Of a DNA stretch of 64,000 nucleotides, positions 35,675 through 47,282 are shown one piece after another. Source of the DNA: Lojkania enalia (lineage: Eukaryota; Ascomycota; Dothideomycetes; Pleosporales); the NCBI GenBank assembly GCA_010094045.1, contig ML986604.1, forward strand, positions 367,649-431,648. Reading direction: 5' to 3'. Under the pieces are notes generated by a model. The model was not told where the DNA came from, did not search any database, and saw only the letters and a program-made list of their open reading frames with translations. The position numbers and the translations under genes are program-made. Every line of letters begins with the position of its first letter. Position 1 is the stretch's first letter.

Positions 35675-36124
35675 CCCTCGCTACAACTTTCCCACAGCAG
35701 CATATCTTGCGCCTTCAGGTGCTGCATACGTTTTGTCTCGGTCCTTGTTATTTTTGGTTCAACGTAACGTCTAATGGCGAGTTCTTTGGCCTGCAAACCC
35801 CTCATGTGTCACCGATTATCATTCTTTTCCGTTCGTATTTTCAAGAAGTCCGAAATGGATACCCAAGCGTTGATGTGCTGCTGGCCCGTGCTAGCTACAT
35901 TTCGACTTTGCTCGAATCGATAACGTTCCGAAATGTGGCGCAGCTGCGGAATTACAGCACTCACACAACAACACCAAACTCGAGGCGGGCTGTGTACTTT
36001 TCCGGTGAAAGTGTTCGCTGGCGGCAGAGTCGTGAACTAGCGTTTCCTAACTGATTTTTGAAGGACATTTGGGCGCATTATATCACCAAGACGCGATGAT
36101 GAGTTCGGCGCATTCCGACAGAGA

Positions 36125-36149
36125 GGACCACAAGAACGCCTTGTGGTCC
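36125..36149. repeat. Perfect inverted repeat (10-bp arms, 5-nt loop)
   Basis: GGACCACAAG at 36125-36134 and its exact reverse complement CTTGTGGTCC at 36140-36149, separated by AACGC. It could form a hairpin in RNA or be a symmetric binding site. It lies in the gene-poor block about 700 bases before the repeat-peptide ORF. Confidence 0.6.
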
Positions 36150-36847
36150 GCCCGCCTGAGAGCGCCACAGCGCACAGCCATCAGAAGCCTCACGATATCC
36201 TAGCCGGGCAGGCAGCGAACTGTTAGTCACCTGCCTGGTGCCTTCGCTAGCCAATGGATTCGCGGCTGCTATCGCAGTAGCCTTGGGTGTCGGCCTGACT
36301 CGACATCCCGCCTGTGGCTATGACTTACTCGTGCACAACTCGGACTACTTGGGACGCCACACAGCGGTGGACGAATTTGTTCACCACACTCTTCACCCTG
36401 GCTCGGGGCATGGTTGTAGCCTTCCAGAAGCCAACTAGAAGGGACTATCCCCTGTTCTATCACGTTTCGCCCGTCTCCTACAGCGACGTGGCTAAGCCGT
36501 CTTCCCTTTCCGGTCTGGTTCCTGGTGGAACACTCGAATTTCAGCCTCGAAAATGAGTATGCTTCACCGTCCTAGCAGGCAAAGAAGGCGAAAGAACTTG
36601 GTACCTGAGAACGTGATTCAAGGCATTCTCGTGTGTGGCAGCGTTTATGGTAGGCCTCAGGAGCAGTGAAGTTATAAAGTGCTGTCTTCTCTTTTAAGCA
36701 AGCCATTCACATTCAGGTCAACCTTCCAATCTGCCCTGCATTACTCCCAATATCATAAGCCACATCGGTGGAACATTCAGCCACCCTCTATAGCAGGAAC
36801 CTTGTCTTCGCCTGCAGCATATTAAAACTTCACCTCAACCCTCCACA

Positions 36848-37027
36848 ATGCTCATGCTTTCCAACATCACTATCTCCTCGACACCCACTTACAAACTGGA
36901 CCCACGCTGCGGCGGACGCAAAACAGACCCACGCTGCGGCGGACGTAAACAAGATCCTCGTGACGGTGGGCGAAAAGGATCTCGCATCATGACTAGCGCC
37001 ATCTTGGATCCTCGTTGCGGCTATTAG
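36848..37027 (+). CDS. Repeat-peptide ORF with DPRCGGRK units (59 aa)
   Basis: An ATG in a plausible context (CTCCACAATGCTC), about 175 bases after a TATA-like GTTATAAAG near 36670, opens a 59-codon ORF. It contains three tandem nine-codon units at 36899-36925, 36926-36952 and 36953-36979 (DPRCGGRKT, DPRCGGRKQ, DPRDGGRKG) and a partial fourth, DPRCGY, at 37007-37024 just before the stop. Unit 3 differs from unit 1 at six synonymous third positions and in one codon (Cys to Asp), besides the variable last codon. This pattern supports selection on this protein frame. Each unit ends in Arg-Lys, a possible dibasic cleavage site. The N-terminus MLMLSNITISSTPTYK is not a good signal peptide. I recognise no family. 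Confidence 0.5.
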   Translation: MLMLSNITISSTPTYKLDPRCGGRKTDPRCGGRKQDPRDGGRKGSRIMTSAILDPRCGY

Positions 37028-38578
37028 CTCGCATATCTCTTCAGTATGTTCACCACATGACGTTTCCAGAGGCAGAGATACTCATGCGACCCAGACATAT
37101 TCACCTCTTCGGCTCATTATGGGTGCGTCTATTGGTACCTCATTTGCTAAACACAAGCGGCAACCCAATCGGCGGTAGCAATGGTGGATGTCATGTTGTG
37201 CTGTGCTGTATGACATCCTCCTGCGCTAATCTCCCTCCTCGAACCTCTACATCTCCGCTTATCGATAGGACTTCATCTTCACTCTTGCGCTCTCTTTCGA
37301 CGGTACCTTGGTACTTTTATCAGACTTGTTTTTGATTGCTGCACATTGCGAGGCGTCATCGGTGATAGTGGATATTCGACGATTGGATCATTCTTTCGAC
37401 GTATGGGATAGGATTAGGGATAGTGTACTATAGTTTGTAAGAGTAATGGGTTCTGGGATTTGAACTGCTTGCACGCCTGGCTGAGGCATTGCATGTTTGG
37501 GAGTTTAACGGAAGGGTAGGGCGTTTTCAGAATGCTGGGTTTCGTTAAGAGGCGACGGTTGCTCCGGTCCAAGGTCTAGCATGGGATGGCGTTGGGAGAG
37601 GAGTCTGTTTTTCTGGAATTATAGATCGTATGCTTTGTATTCTTGCGATAGAATTGATGAGGTGGTGAGGAGTGGGGTATCTAAACAATCGATGAAGTTG
37701 GAGAGCAACTTTTCCCATTCGCCAAGATTGGTCTTGGCGATCTGTACGCCGCACCTGATGTCATGTGATGACCTTGGCGGAAGGATTCAGGATCCATGCC
37801 ACTCGCTTACGCATTCGAATTTGCTTCTTCGATGCAAGCAAGACGCGCCCCGGACAACTCCAGGGCTTCAACGACATGGCAATCACTCCTTGGCAGCGCG
37901 AGTGACATTTGCCATCGCCGGCACGCAACACCAAGCAAAAGTCCCATACGGCCAGCATGACCACGCACGCAATGGTGTGCTCGTCGCCCGTCGCCCGCCG
38001 CCCGTCTCGCCGCTCGTCTCGCCGCTCCAAGACGGAGCCAGCCGGTCAAATTAGCTAATAGTAATTCCGAAAGCAGCCCAAGGTGCAAACCCTGCAGCAA
38101 ACTCCGTCATAATATCTGCTAAACAGCACCTGTCCTTTGTGCCGCCGGCGTGCGGTGCCGAGACGCGATGTCGAAGTCCGTTGCTGGCACGCGGATTGCA
38201 GAATAACCCCAGATGGATGAATTCTATGCGGCGCCGAAGCCCTGGTGAGAAATTTGCGTGACGTGCCACCGTACGTACTTGCTTCCGGGCTCTGGGCCTT
38301 GTTCGGTAGAGATGTAGGAGCCAAGAGGAGACACATATAAGAACTGCCTCGTTGCTAGTCGCGTCATTTTGTTGGTCTCCGTCAATTTGGCACTGAACAC
38401 CACACAACCGTCCGCCACCCTCCATACGTATACGACTACCCCGCCGCCCAACTACTTGCGACCCCAGCCTTTCCTTGACGGCACTTTCCCAGTCTCTTCT
38501 GTTGAACTCGTCGTCTGCTGCTTTACTGCTCCACGTTTTGCGAACTTCACTCCCTGAAGTCACTCTCTGTATAACACG
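37028..38578. other. Intergenic region before the DUF3602 gene
   Basis: About 1.5 kb with no supported gene. A GC-rich simple repeat of CGCCCG/CGTCTCGCCGCT units lies at about 37982-38030. The last 300 bases (CT-rich, ending AACACGATG) are the likely promoter and leader of the DUF3602 gene. Confidence 0.4.
37982..38030. repeat. GC-rich imperfect tandem repeat
   Basis: Short tandem copies of GTCGCCC / CCGCCC pass into two copies of CGTCTCGCCGCT. No coding frame with family signal uses it. Confidence 0.5.
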
Positions 38579-39140
38579 ATGTCTACTGAAGCTGGTCGCA
38601 TTGCATCCCACGGTCGCGGTGGAGCTGGTAAGCTGCTTTTCTCTATCTGGAAACTCTTCCAAAGTCCTACCCTCGAATCCTCTCCCAATTCTCACACTGA
38701 AAGCCCGCACCAAATTCCAGACCTATGACACTAGGGAAAGAACACACTACTAACTACCTCTAGGTAATTTGGGCAAGGATGACCCCAACACCTACACCAA
38801 ACCCTCCGATCTTGTCACCCCCACCTTGAAATCCGACCACTACTCCACCGGCCGAGGCGGCTCTGGTAACATCGCCCGCAACGATCCCCAACACCCAGAA
38901 ATCGCCCGCGCAAGCCAGGATGTTGAAGCCCCTGTCCACCGCGATGCCGAAGGCCCTCACCACTATGGCCGCGGCGGTGCCGCCAACGTCGTTTCCCCCA
39001 GCGAGCGAGAGATCTACCAAGCGCACGAGAACAATATGCGCAAGAGCGAAGAGTTGAGGCGCGAGCAGGGTTCCGCTAACGACACTAAGAGTCTCGTGGA
39101 AAAGGGCAAGGAGTTCCTCAGCAAGTTTGGCAAGAAATAG
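38579..39140 (+). CDS. DUF3602 (Par32-like) protein
   Basis: Two exons, 38579-38627 and 38764-39140, encode 141 aa; the intron is 136 nt and ends AACTACCTCTAG. The protein starts MSTEAGRIASHGRGGAGNLG across the splice and carries three GRGG(A/S)(G/A)N boxes (HGRGGAGN, TGRGGSGN, YGRGGAAN), the signature of the family. It is hydrophilic and lacks membrane segments; the C-terminus is a basic helix (VEKGKEFLSKFGKK). Yeast Par32 is a TORC1-linked regulator of ammonium transporters. The family is clear, but a Par32-like role here is inference. Confidence 0.85.
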
Positions 39141-40208
39141 GCGCGTACAATTAGCTACCTCGCCATTCTTCTTTTGACGGTATCTGAGGGCTGAGAATGG
39201 CACTTACAGATGGTAGGGGGTAGATGCCCTCTAATCCCACCCATCTTTTCACTTTTTTTTTTTTTTTTTTATGATATCCCTACGGCATGAAGGTCGAGGT
39301 ATCGCGCCTGACATGGAGTTAAGGTAATCTCGGTACAAGGTATCGGTTTGGAAAATGGCTTGGAAAATAGCTTGGAGAATGATGTGGATGAGTTGGTGAC
39401 GGGCTGATCTACAAGCATGAATGACCGCAGTCTTATGATTCAATGAATGGATAATTGAATGGTTTTACATGCTGTGATTCTTTTGTAGAAACCCATAACA
39501 TTCTTTCCTCGACACAATTTTCTTGTGGAAGCATACGCAGATATGGACGCGCAAGATTTCTTCGCAGACTTTGCTAGCATTATGGGTAGGCAGAGGTTAG
39601 TTAGCAACCCCACCATCATACATACCTACTCAAGCAAGCAAGCATCCGTCCACTAGATCTCCTCCTCGATACATATCCAATCCGTCGGCCTGATCACCCC
39701 TTTCGCACTCCCCAATTCGGAAGACGCCGTAGCGTAGCGTTTGAGAACGGCTTTCTTGCACTTTAATTGCGGGGATAGGATCTGGAGTGGGTACATACAT
39801 GCATGTGTATATGTAACTAGGTTGTTTGTGAGCGATAGGGAAATGGGGAAGGGTTGGGGGCTTGGAGGTCAGGCTGAGATATCGGGACTGGGGTGGGTTG
39901 AGAAGGGCGAGAAGGGTATGGACAAAAGAGGTTTAAAGTAGTGAGGTTGAGTGGTATCTTATTTGCAAGGATTATTAGTGCTGGATGGATGGAAGGAATC
40001 CTGCGAGGCGATATGGATGATGGATAGAGCGCTTGGAAACGATATCTAGGGCAGGGAATGAATAATCAGACAAGAAGAGTATTTCAGAGCGAGAAGCCCA
40101 CATCCATTCTAGGATTTGCTGGATTCCGGATATAAATTTCGTATGTGTCATCCGCCAGACCAGGCCAAACCCGTACAAACTACACAGTGAACACAAACAT
40201 CAACACTC
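39141..40208. other. Convergent 3' intergenic region
   Basis: About 1.07 kb between the 3' ends of the DUF3602 gene (+) and the Naa25-like gene (-). It includes a T tract at about 39253-39270. ORFs here are short and lack family signal. Confidence 0.45.
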
Positions 40209-43200
40209 CTATTTCAACTTAACCTTCGTAACACCCTTTAAAGCTTCAACCGCTGCATCCACATACTCCGCCGCATATACCCTCTGTTCATCCTTCTCAA
40301 GTATCTCTTGCAGACCCTCGCCAGTTGACCCCCATTTTGCTTGTTCTAGGAGCGACGCCACGCCATTCTTCTTAAGCGCATCGATTCTCGAAGTCGCACA
40401 CTCACCGATAGCCGAATAAGCAGTTTTTACGCTCTTCTGGAACGCTTCGATGGCCTTCGCGTCGACTTTGCCCTTCAGGGTCGAATTGTTCTTCTTCAAG
40501 TGATCTTTCGCGACATCGCAGAGCCGGAAACTAGCCTGCAGGACTTCGAGATGTCCGTATAGAAAGCGGAGTCCCCTTTCATAGGGCATGGCTGATTTAT
40601 TTCCCGGCTCGTGGTCCGTTTCGCTCCATATCAATTCTTTCACTACATCTTCGATTCCAGTGACGTGTTTCTGAAGGTCTTGGAACAAGCTTCGGATGTC
40701 GGTTTGATTGGACGATCCGGCGTAAATGGCTTCAGTGAGTTCGCCGATGGTCTCCCAGTATGCGTGAAGTTCGGTTTCTATAGGTTCGTTCTGCACATTA
40801 TTCTTATTTTGCTGGGCGAGGTCGCTCATGGGCTTATCGAGCTCCTCGTATGTCTTTTCGTTGTAGAGCAGTCTAGAGGTTTTCTCCTGTAGTGCGTAGC
40901 GCGCGTATATCCAATATAACCTTGGGAACCCACGGGGGTTGAAGAGCGATGAAAAGCGGAAATCATTAGAGGTGCCATAGTAGGGCAGGATAGTGAAGTC
41001 ACGGTTGTCAGTAATATTCTGGTATTCTATTCACTCTTGTCAGTCTTGCTAGATGCGAACAATGAGTCACAATGGATTCAACCAAGGCAAATCTTACCTT
41101 TCAGGTCGAGAGTTAGTGATGCATCGATAGGATCCCCTCTGAGTCGAGCAATACGTCTACGTTCGATAAGGCAGAAATGTTTGGTAGCGCTTGACTTTAG
41201 CTTCCGCTGGAACTCTAATAGTTCGATGGCTTGATCGTACTGGAAATATTGAATATCGGTATAAATCAATTCATTGGCTTTCGACTCCATGCGCTTTATG
41301 GTCTTGATGACGCTAGCCAATTCGCTATCGGCGGAAAACTTCTTAGTACCCGTTGCGTTGAAAGGATGAATCTGCGAGATGCCGGATAGAAGAAGATATG
41401 ATAAAGTATCGTTTAGGATTTCCTTCACCCGTGCATGCCGGTACTGCTCAAATGCGATCGTCCCCAAGCCAAGGTACAGATGTATCTGAGTAGAAAGAAG
41501 AAGCAAGGACCGATCCTGCTTCCCCGAATCTCCAGCAGTAAGGTGTAGCAGCAAGAATCCTGCCTGTAACAGGATGCTTGCGGTTTTCCGCATTCGGTCA
41601 TAATCATTCTTATTGCCGGCCTTGGAATGCACTAGTTGATAGTGTAGGTTGAGGAGCCCCATGACTACCAAGACACCAACATTATGATTTGATCCGTCCT
41701 TCAGTTGGACAGCGACCTGGTAAAGCCGCACGGCATTACTTATGAATGCTTCGGTTACATCGATATTCGGCCCATCAACGGCAATCGTTAGGAGATACTC
41801 GAACCTTACTACATTGGTCTCCACCTGTACCCAATTGCTCATCGATAGCTACGAACTTGATCAGCGCCATTCCCAAAGGACGTCTAGAGTAGATCATCTC
41901 ATACCTCAGCATCGCTCTCTGACTGAGACTTCAGTTGCTCTGCGGACTCCTTGATGAACGTATGAAAGTCTTGTTGCTGATCTAGATCTAGCTGTTGAAC
42001 GAATCTAAGTAAATCGTAGAAACAGCTGCTTCGCTGAGAGTATCGTCGCCAATAAGACTTGCATAGTTCTAGTAGATAACTATGGTCAACGAAAGAAGAG
42101 AGAGCCATTCGGGTTAAGTTATACTCTCGTTCTTGCAATGCTTGTTCAAACTTTGGCAGCTTTTCTGCTAGATCGTGCTTTACCGCTTCAATAGCGCTGT
42201 AGGATGTCAGCATTGAACCAAGCTACCCATCAAATGAGGCTATTATAACGTACATTGATTCAGAGGCTCCATGCTTCTTTGCCTCCATTATTCTACTCCA
42301 GTATTCCCATGAATTCAATAAGAGCTTCTCGTTAGTTGTTAGCTGGTCAGGTTGTATAGTAGCATCCCAAATCCGGCAGCAGGTTGGACTAGTCGCATAT
42401 TCGAGGAGCTCTTTCCAGCGATTTTCTTTTTGAAGCGAGCCCAGGACCAGGAGCGTAAGTTCTACGAAGCTCGGAGCAACTATTTTCTGGATTTCAGGTA
42501 CTTGTGTGCCCATAAGCCCACCAAGCTCCTCGGCACGTTGTTGCCTTATGAAAATTTGGGTCATAAAGCGTACATCGCGCATACTCTCTATTCGAAGTGG
42601 GTCCTCCTTTGAGGTATTAGCACGGCACCTTACAAAGAATATAACACCCTTACAGAAGAGGCTAGCGTATTTTCATACGCCTTTTTAACCATCTTGTAAG
42701 CAAAGGCTTTCTGAATTTGAACGTTCATGGAAGGTATAGAGCTAGAAGCTGCTTCAACTTTCTCGGCTGCTAGCTGATTTGCAAGGATCAGGGCGAACGA
42801 GATGGTCTTTTTTGCTTGTGGACGCTCTTGGCTTGCCTGTTGCAATGCCTACTACTTATCAGCGTTCATCCAAAAAAGCAGTATGAAAGGGCAAATGGCT
42901 GCCTACATATCGCACATCTTCCCAACAATCCTCCTTCATAGCGCAGATAAAGAGCTCGGACCACAAGTCTAGTCTGGCTTTTCGACTCTGGAGAGTTTTT
43001 GCAGCATTTTGCCAAGTCTTGAGACCTTCTGTACCTATAGAAGTGAGACAAGCCACGCTTGGATCATACCTCCTTGTTGCTTCCGCAAGAAGCTCGTAGG
43101 TATAAGTAAGCAACTGTCTATCGTTGATCGGTGGTTGGTGGCTAATGATTGATTTTAGATTGTCTAGAATCCTTTTGCCGTCTGTTCTAAGCGAAAGCAA

Positions 43201-43386
43201 TACTTCTGACTGCCACCCCTAGCAAAGAATTAGAGTGCAACGTCTTTGCAAAGTGTAAGATAATGTTACAAGAAGGTACGGGTCATCCTTGCGCTTCTTA
43301 AGTTGCCTTTGCGTCTCCGAAAGGGCAAATTTCGGGTTCGGGTAGTCTCGTTTCAACTTTGCGAGCTTGTCCCAGTTAAGGGCCAT
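40209..43386 (-). CDS. NatB N-terminal acetyltransferase auxiliary subunit (Naa25/Mdm20)
   Basis: Seven exons in gene order, 43386-43270, 43218-42907, 42848-42654, 42585-42254, 42196-41905, 41848-41098 and 41026-40209, encode 938 aa. Naa25 anchors the catalytic Naa20 to the ribosome; NatB acetylates proteins starting Met-Asp/Glu/Asn, including actin and tropomyosin. The protein is all-helical with TPR-like segments (LKKRKDDPYLLGWQSEVLLSL, LWSELFICAMKEDCWEDVR, MRDVRFMTQIFIRQQ). Late in the chain come CLIERRRIARLRGDPIDASLTLDLK and, over the last intron, EYQNITDNRDFTILPYY; the DNRD segment is typical of the family. All seven exons join in frame. The call rests on architecture and these late motifs. 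A tropomyosin gene, a possible NatB substrate (MD start), also lies in this window. Confidence 0.72.
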
Positions 43387-43939
43387 AACGAAGGCCGAGT
43401 CGGTATTTCACAAGTAATTTTTAGCCAGTGTGATGTATCGAGTGGTAGCACCAAGTAACAGACACAGTTATATACTGTCAATAAGCGCGCGGATGCTAGT
43501 TGGCGGGTATGTTGTCGAGGCGAGGAAATTCGCAGTGGGGAAGGTGAGAACGTAGTGCTCGGCTAAAACTTCCATTACCAATAATCGGGTACCGCCTCTA
43601 TTAGGAACATAACTGTTTTCTTCACTCTCTGCACTTACTCATTCAAGGTTTAAGTAGATTCATGGCTGAACCGTATTGAAGCCGTGGCTTGCATAGTTTT
43701 GCTTGAAAGACACCGATGCTAGAGAAGTAAAAGTTAAGAGCCTACGTAGCGACCTCAAGTGGGCGAAGCATCTAGCTGTGTGGCTTGTAATATAAGCTTT
43801 TCTTCACTACGGATACATACCTTCTATAAGCTGCACCATGCTCCATAGTAGTAGGATGCAGAGATATCTACAGGTCTTTCGAGTCTCATCGATCAACATA
43901 TTATACAGTAAATTACAATCAGTATCTTATATTTAGCCC
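43387..43939. promoter_or_regulatory. Promoter region of the Naa25-like gene
   Basis: 553 bases between the MetRS stop and the Naa25-like start, both on the minus strand. No ORF with family signal. Confidence 0.4.
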
Positions 43940-45956
43940 CTACTCGTCGCTTGACAAACGCGGAAATAGCGCTCCCTTCTGTCCTGCACCTACATCGACC
44001 ATAGGTACTCCGTAATTTAGATCGGAACCAGGGCGGCAGTATTTGAAAGTCCGTCGTGACTCATCAACACCCAGCTGATCGAGGAGTAGTCTAGCTTTAT
44101 TTGGCATGAACGGCCGGAGTAGTATACCAGTCATTCGGAGGCTCTCGGCAGCAAGGAAGATGGTTCTATCAGTTGCTAGTCCAGGTTCTCCCGGACCAAA
44201 GCTGGTAATAGTCTCCCATGGTTTAGACATTTGAAGAAACTGATTCGACTATGGAGTATTAGCATGGTTCTTTCTCTCATAATGGAATAAGTAAGCCTAC
44301 CCCTCTAGCCAAGTCTGCAATAAGCCGCAAAGCCGTCCTAGGATCATATGAATCCAGCGCTTCTGCCACCTTTGCAGGTACTGAAGATAGTGAATTGTGA
44401 TAATATCTTGAACCAGGGCCTTCTTCCCATTCATCGGCTTGGATAGTCCCAACTCGCTCGACGGCGCCTCGAACGCTCCACCGCTTTCCCCGAGTAACAC
44501 GAGAGGCTAAGTTGCCAAGAGTTTGGTTCAGAAATTTGTTGTACATTGAAATAATCCGAATATTATCGTAATCAGCGTCATTCTGAAGACCTCCTTCATG
44601 GGCAAGGAAGAAACGCATAACGTCGGGCCCGAACCGGTCAAGAGCATGGAATGGATCAACAACTCTGCCGGTCGATTTCGACATTTTTAAGCCACCGAGG
44701 GTCCAGTGAGCATGAGTTAGGATCTTATTCGGTAGATGGATGTTCAAAGCCATAAGGAAAGCAGGCCAGTAGATGCAGTGGAATCTCACGATATCTTTAC
44801 CAATTACATGGCAATCGGCAGGCCACCCTCCCGCGGTTTCACTCCCAGGTGCCCAGGGATAGCCTGCTTTCGTAGCATAATTCATGAGGGCGTCAAGCCA
44901 GACGTAAATGGTCTGAGTTTCATCGTGTGGAACTCGAATACCCCAAGTGAGTCGTTGCGACGGGCGAGATATGGATAGATCCTCGAGACCTGATTCCACA
45001 GCCGCTACAACTTCCTTCATACGAGACTCCGGGGCGATCCAATTAGGATTCGCTTTGTAGAACTCGAGTAAAGGTTCACGGAAGGCAGAGAGCCGAAAAT
45101 GATAATTAGTTTCCGAAGACCATTCGACTTGACTTCCGGTTTCAGTCGAGATCTGGAAAGTGTTTAGCGTTCGGACAAGACATAGTTTTAGACCCTACCA
45201 TGATCTTGCTGCCCGTTGTTGGATCAAGATACCGCTTCACGGCAGACTCCGGATAGAAGGCCTCATCAGAGATGGAATACCACCCTTCATGCTTCGCCGT
45301 GTATATGAGGCCCTTCTCTTGGAGTAGATACTGGTGACCATCAGTCTCCATTCTCAGGTCCCGAACTTCTGATTCGTACCCAAGCATATTCCACAGCATC
45401 CTTATGTTCCTTATCTGTCGTCCGGACAAAATGGTCGTTCGAAATTTCAGCTTTCTGTGCCAATTCCCTAAAGATAGCGGCGCCTTTATCGCAAAACAGC
45501 TTGGGGTCAATTCCAGCCTGTTCGGCTGCCTTTTGGACCTCAAATACGGTCAGCAGGCTTGGAAAAGTCAGGGATCAGTAATTCATACCTTCATGCCATG
45601 CTCATCGGTTCCTGTGCATAATATAGCAGTATTCCCCTTTAATTGCTGCCAACGCTTGAGAATGTCTGCAAGGACCATTGTATAAAGGTGGCCGACATGG
45701 GGAGCTAGTTATTCCATCAGTACTACCTCAGTGAGAAGAAAATCTGATTATCTATATTCATACCGGCGTTGACGTAGAATATGGGGGTGGTGATATAGAA
45801 AGGCTTTTGCTTTTCAGAATTAGATTGGAACGAAAACTGTTTCTCCCGACCGCTTCGAATCTGGCATGATCTACATATCCATGGGGAAGGGCGAATGGCA
45901 CTTGTAGCTGGCCTCCCCAAGGCAAGGAGTGCTAAATTGAGCGTACGCGAGCGCAT
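43940..45956 (-). CDS. msm1: Methionyl-tRNA synthetase, mitochondrial
   Basis: Six exons in gene order, 45956-45764, 45704-45589, 45538-45380, 45330-45199, 45152-44301 and 44248-43940, encode 586 aa. It charges tRNA-Met in mitochondria. The N-terminus ([20 protein letters not shown]) looks like a presequence. The class I core follows: [21 protein letters not shown] (HIGH-type motif), [18 protein letters not shown]-like [47 protein letters not shown], and the KMSKS loop [13 protein letters not shown], then the helical anticodon-binding part (FLQMSKPWE). There is no extra C-terminal domain, as usual for the organellar form. The frame is open upstream to 46025, but the ATG at 45956 gives the best presequence. 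Confidence 0.92.
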
Positions 45957-47282
45957 AGCTACTAACGCAACGATGTCCGTCGCGTGAAGCTTCGGAGCTT
46001 CAAAAGCTACATGGTCCGTGCGCACATAGCTATTGGCTTATTCAGCCATATCAAACTTCTTCTAGGTGTTCCGCCATCTTTCCTTCCCAAGGGTACCTCA
46101 CCAACAGTCCCATGAATTTTTATGTTCTCTATTTTTGGTTGCAAACATCAAGTTTGAAGCATATCCTGTAATTAAGGAAGCTTCCCGTGACCCTAATCTC
46201 TGTTAGATGCAAACAAGTAGTCTATCTCCTGACCACCCTTCAGTCTCTTTGCCCCTAGTCTCGTTCGACAATAGTTCCAGCTAGTTTAATTGTTCTAATC
46301 TACATAAGTTATGGCATTGAATCAATCCCCATTACCCTAGTTTGAAAGTTCATTTCGTTTCAGTCGACTCTTGCGTCGAATATATCCGTTGCGGCTGCTG
46401 TCTGGTCTAGGTCTTTCAAAGCGAGATGCTTCACTCGTTTGGCATCCTTCAACGGTGATTATTATAGTTCCGGGTAGCATGTATTGCCGTTTGTCGTAGG
46501 TTGCAATCCGTGCGCTCTCAACCTCGAGCTATGGCAATGCTTTAATCGACCCTGGTGACCAAAAGCAAATTGCTTCCCTTCGATTACTCATAAATTATTA
46601 GGCACCTACCTGTTTTAGTGTCTCAAAATTAGAAGCAGGCTGTTAAGCCGGATCATGCTAAGACTAAAACCAGCTATTGAACCTATTCAGATACCAAACG
46701 GGAAACCGTCTACATTCACCCCACAATGCAATGAAACCCTAGGCAACTAGATCATCGGAATCTTAAAACTGTTTGAAGCAAACGGAGTTTTTTTTTTTTT
46801 TTTTTCTATTACTAGAAGTGAAGTTGCACCACCGCTTTCATGCAGATAGAACGGCTCCGTCCCTTGGATGCGTCGCGATCATCTTCTGCAAGTAACAGCA
46901 ATAGGTGAAGGTGAAACGCAACGTCCCGGATAAATCCCGATATAGGCGTCCTTCAAAACCTTTGACTTCTATTCGGCTCTTATTCAGACTTATTTTATTT
47001 TATTTTTTATTCAATAAACGACGCCCGTCTTTAGGCTGCCCTCGCCTTCATTTCTGTTAGACTTCAGTCATTCTGCCATATTGCTCTTATTGATTGAATA
47101 GAAAATGGATTCTTCACACTCTATTCATTTCTTATATATATTTTCCGAGTGTAAGTATCCTCTTGCCTAGATTGTTCTCTTTTCCAAATCTTCAAATCCA
47201 CACCAACTCAGTCTATCGATTCCAGTCAATCAATTTGACAACATTATAAATATTCGCCCCCAACCGCTTTCCATCAACTAAC
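45957..47282. promoter_or_regulatory. Divergent intergenic region, MetRS (-) / pheromone precursor (+)
   Basis: About 1.3 kb separates the two starts. Upstream of the pheromone gene are TATATATA at 47133-47142 and TATAAATA at 47245-47252. A possible 5' UTR intron runs from GTAAGT at 47151 to CAG at 47211. T-rich tracts occur at 46788-46805 and near 46990-47010. No other ORF with family signal. Confidence 0.45.
46788..46805. repeat. Poly-T tract (18 nt)
   Basis: An uninterrupted run of 18 T in the divergent region upstream of the pheromone gene. Confidence 0.85.

Noticed and set aside
36768..36992. Alternative frame through the 36.9 kb repeat giving THAAADAKQ repeats
   Set aside because: The repeat DNA yields repeats in any frame; synonymous-only changes fit the DPRCGGRK frame, and this frame has no ATG start.
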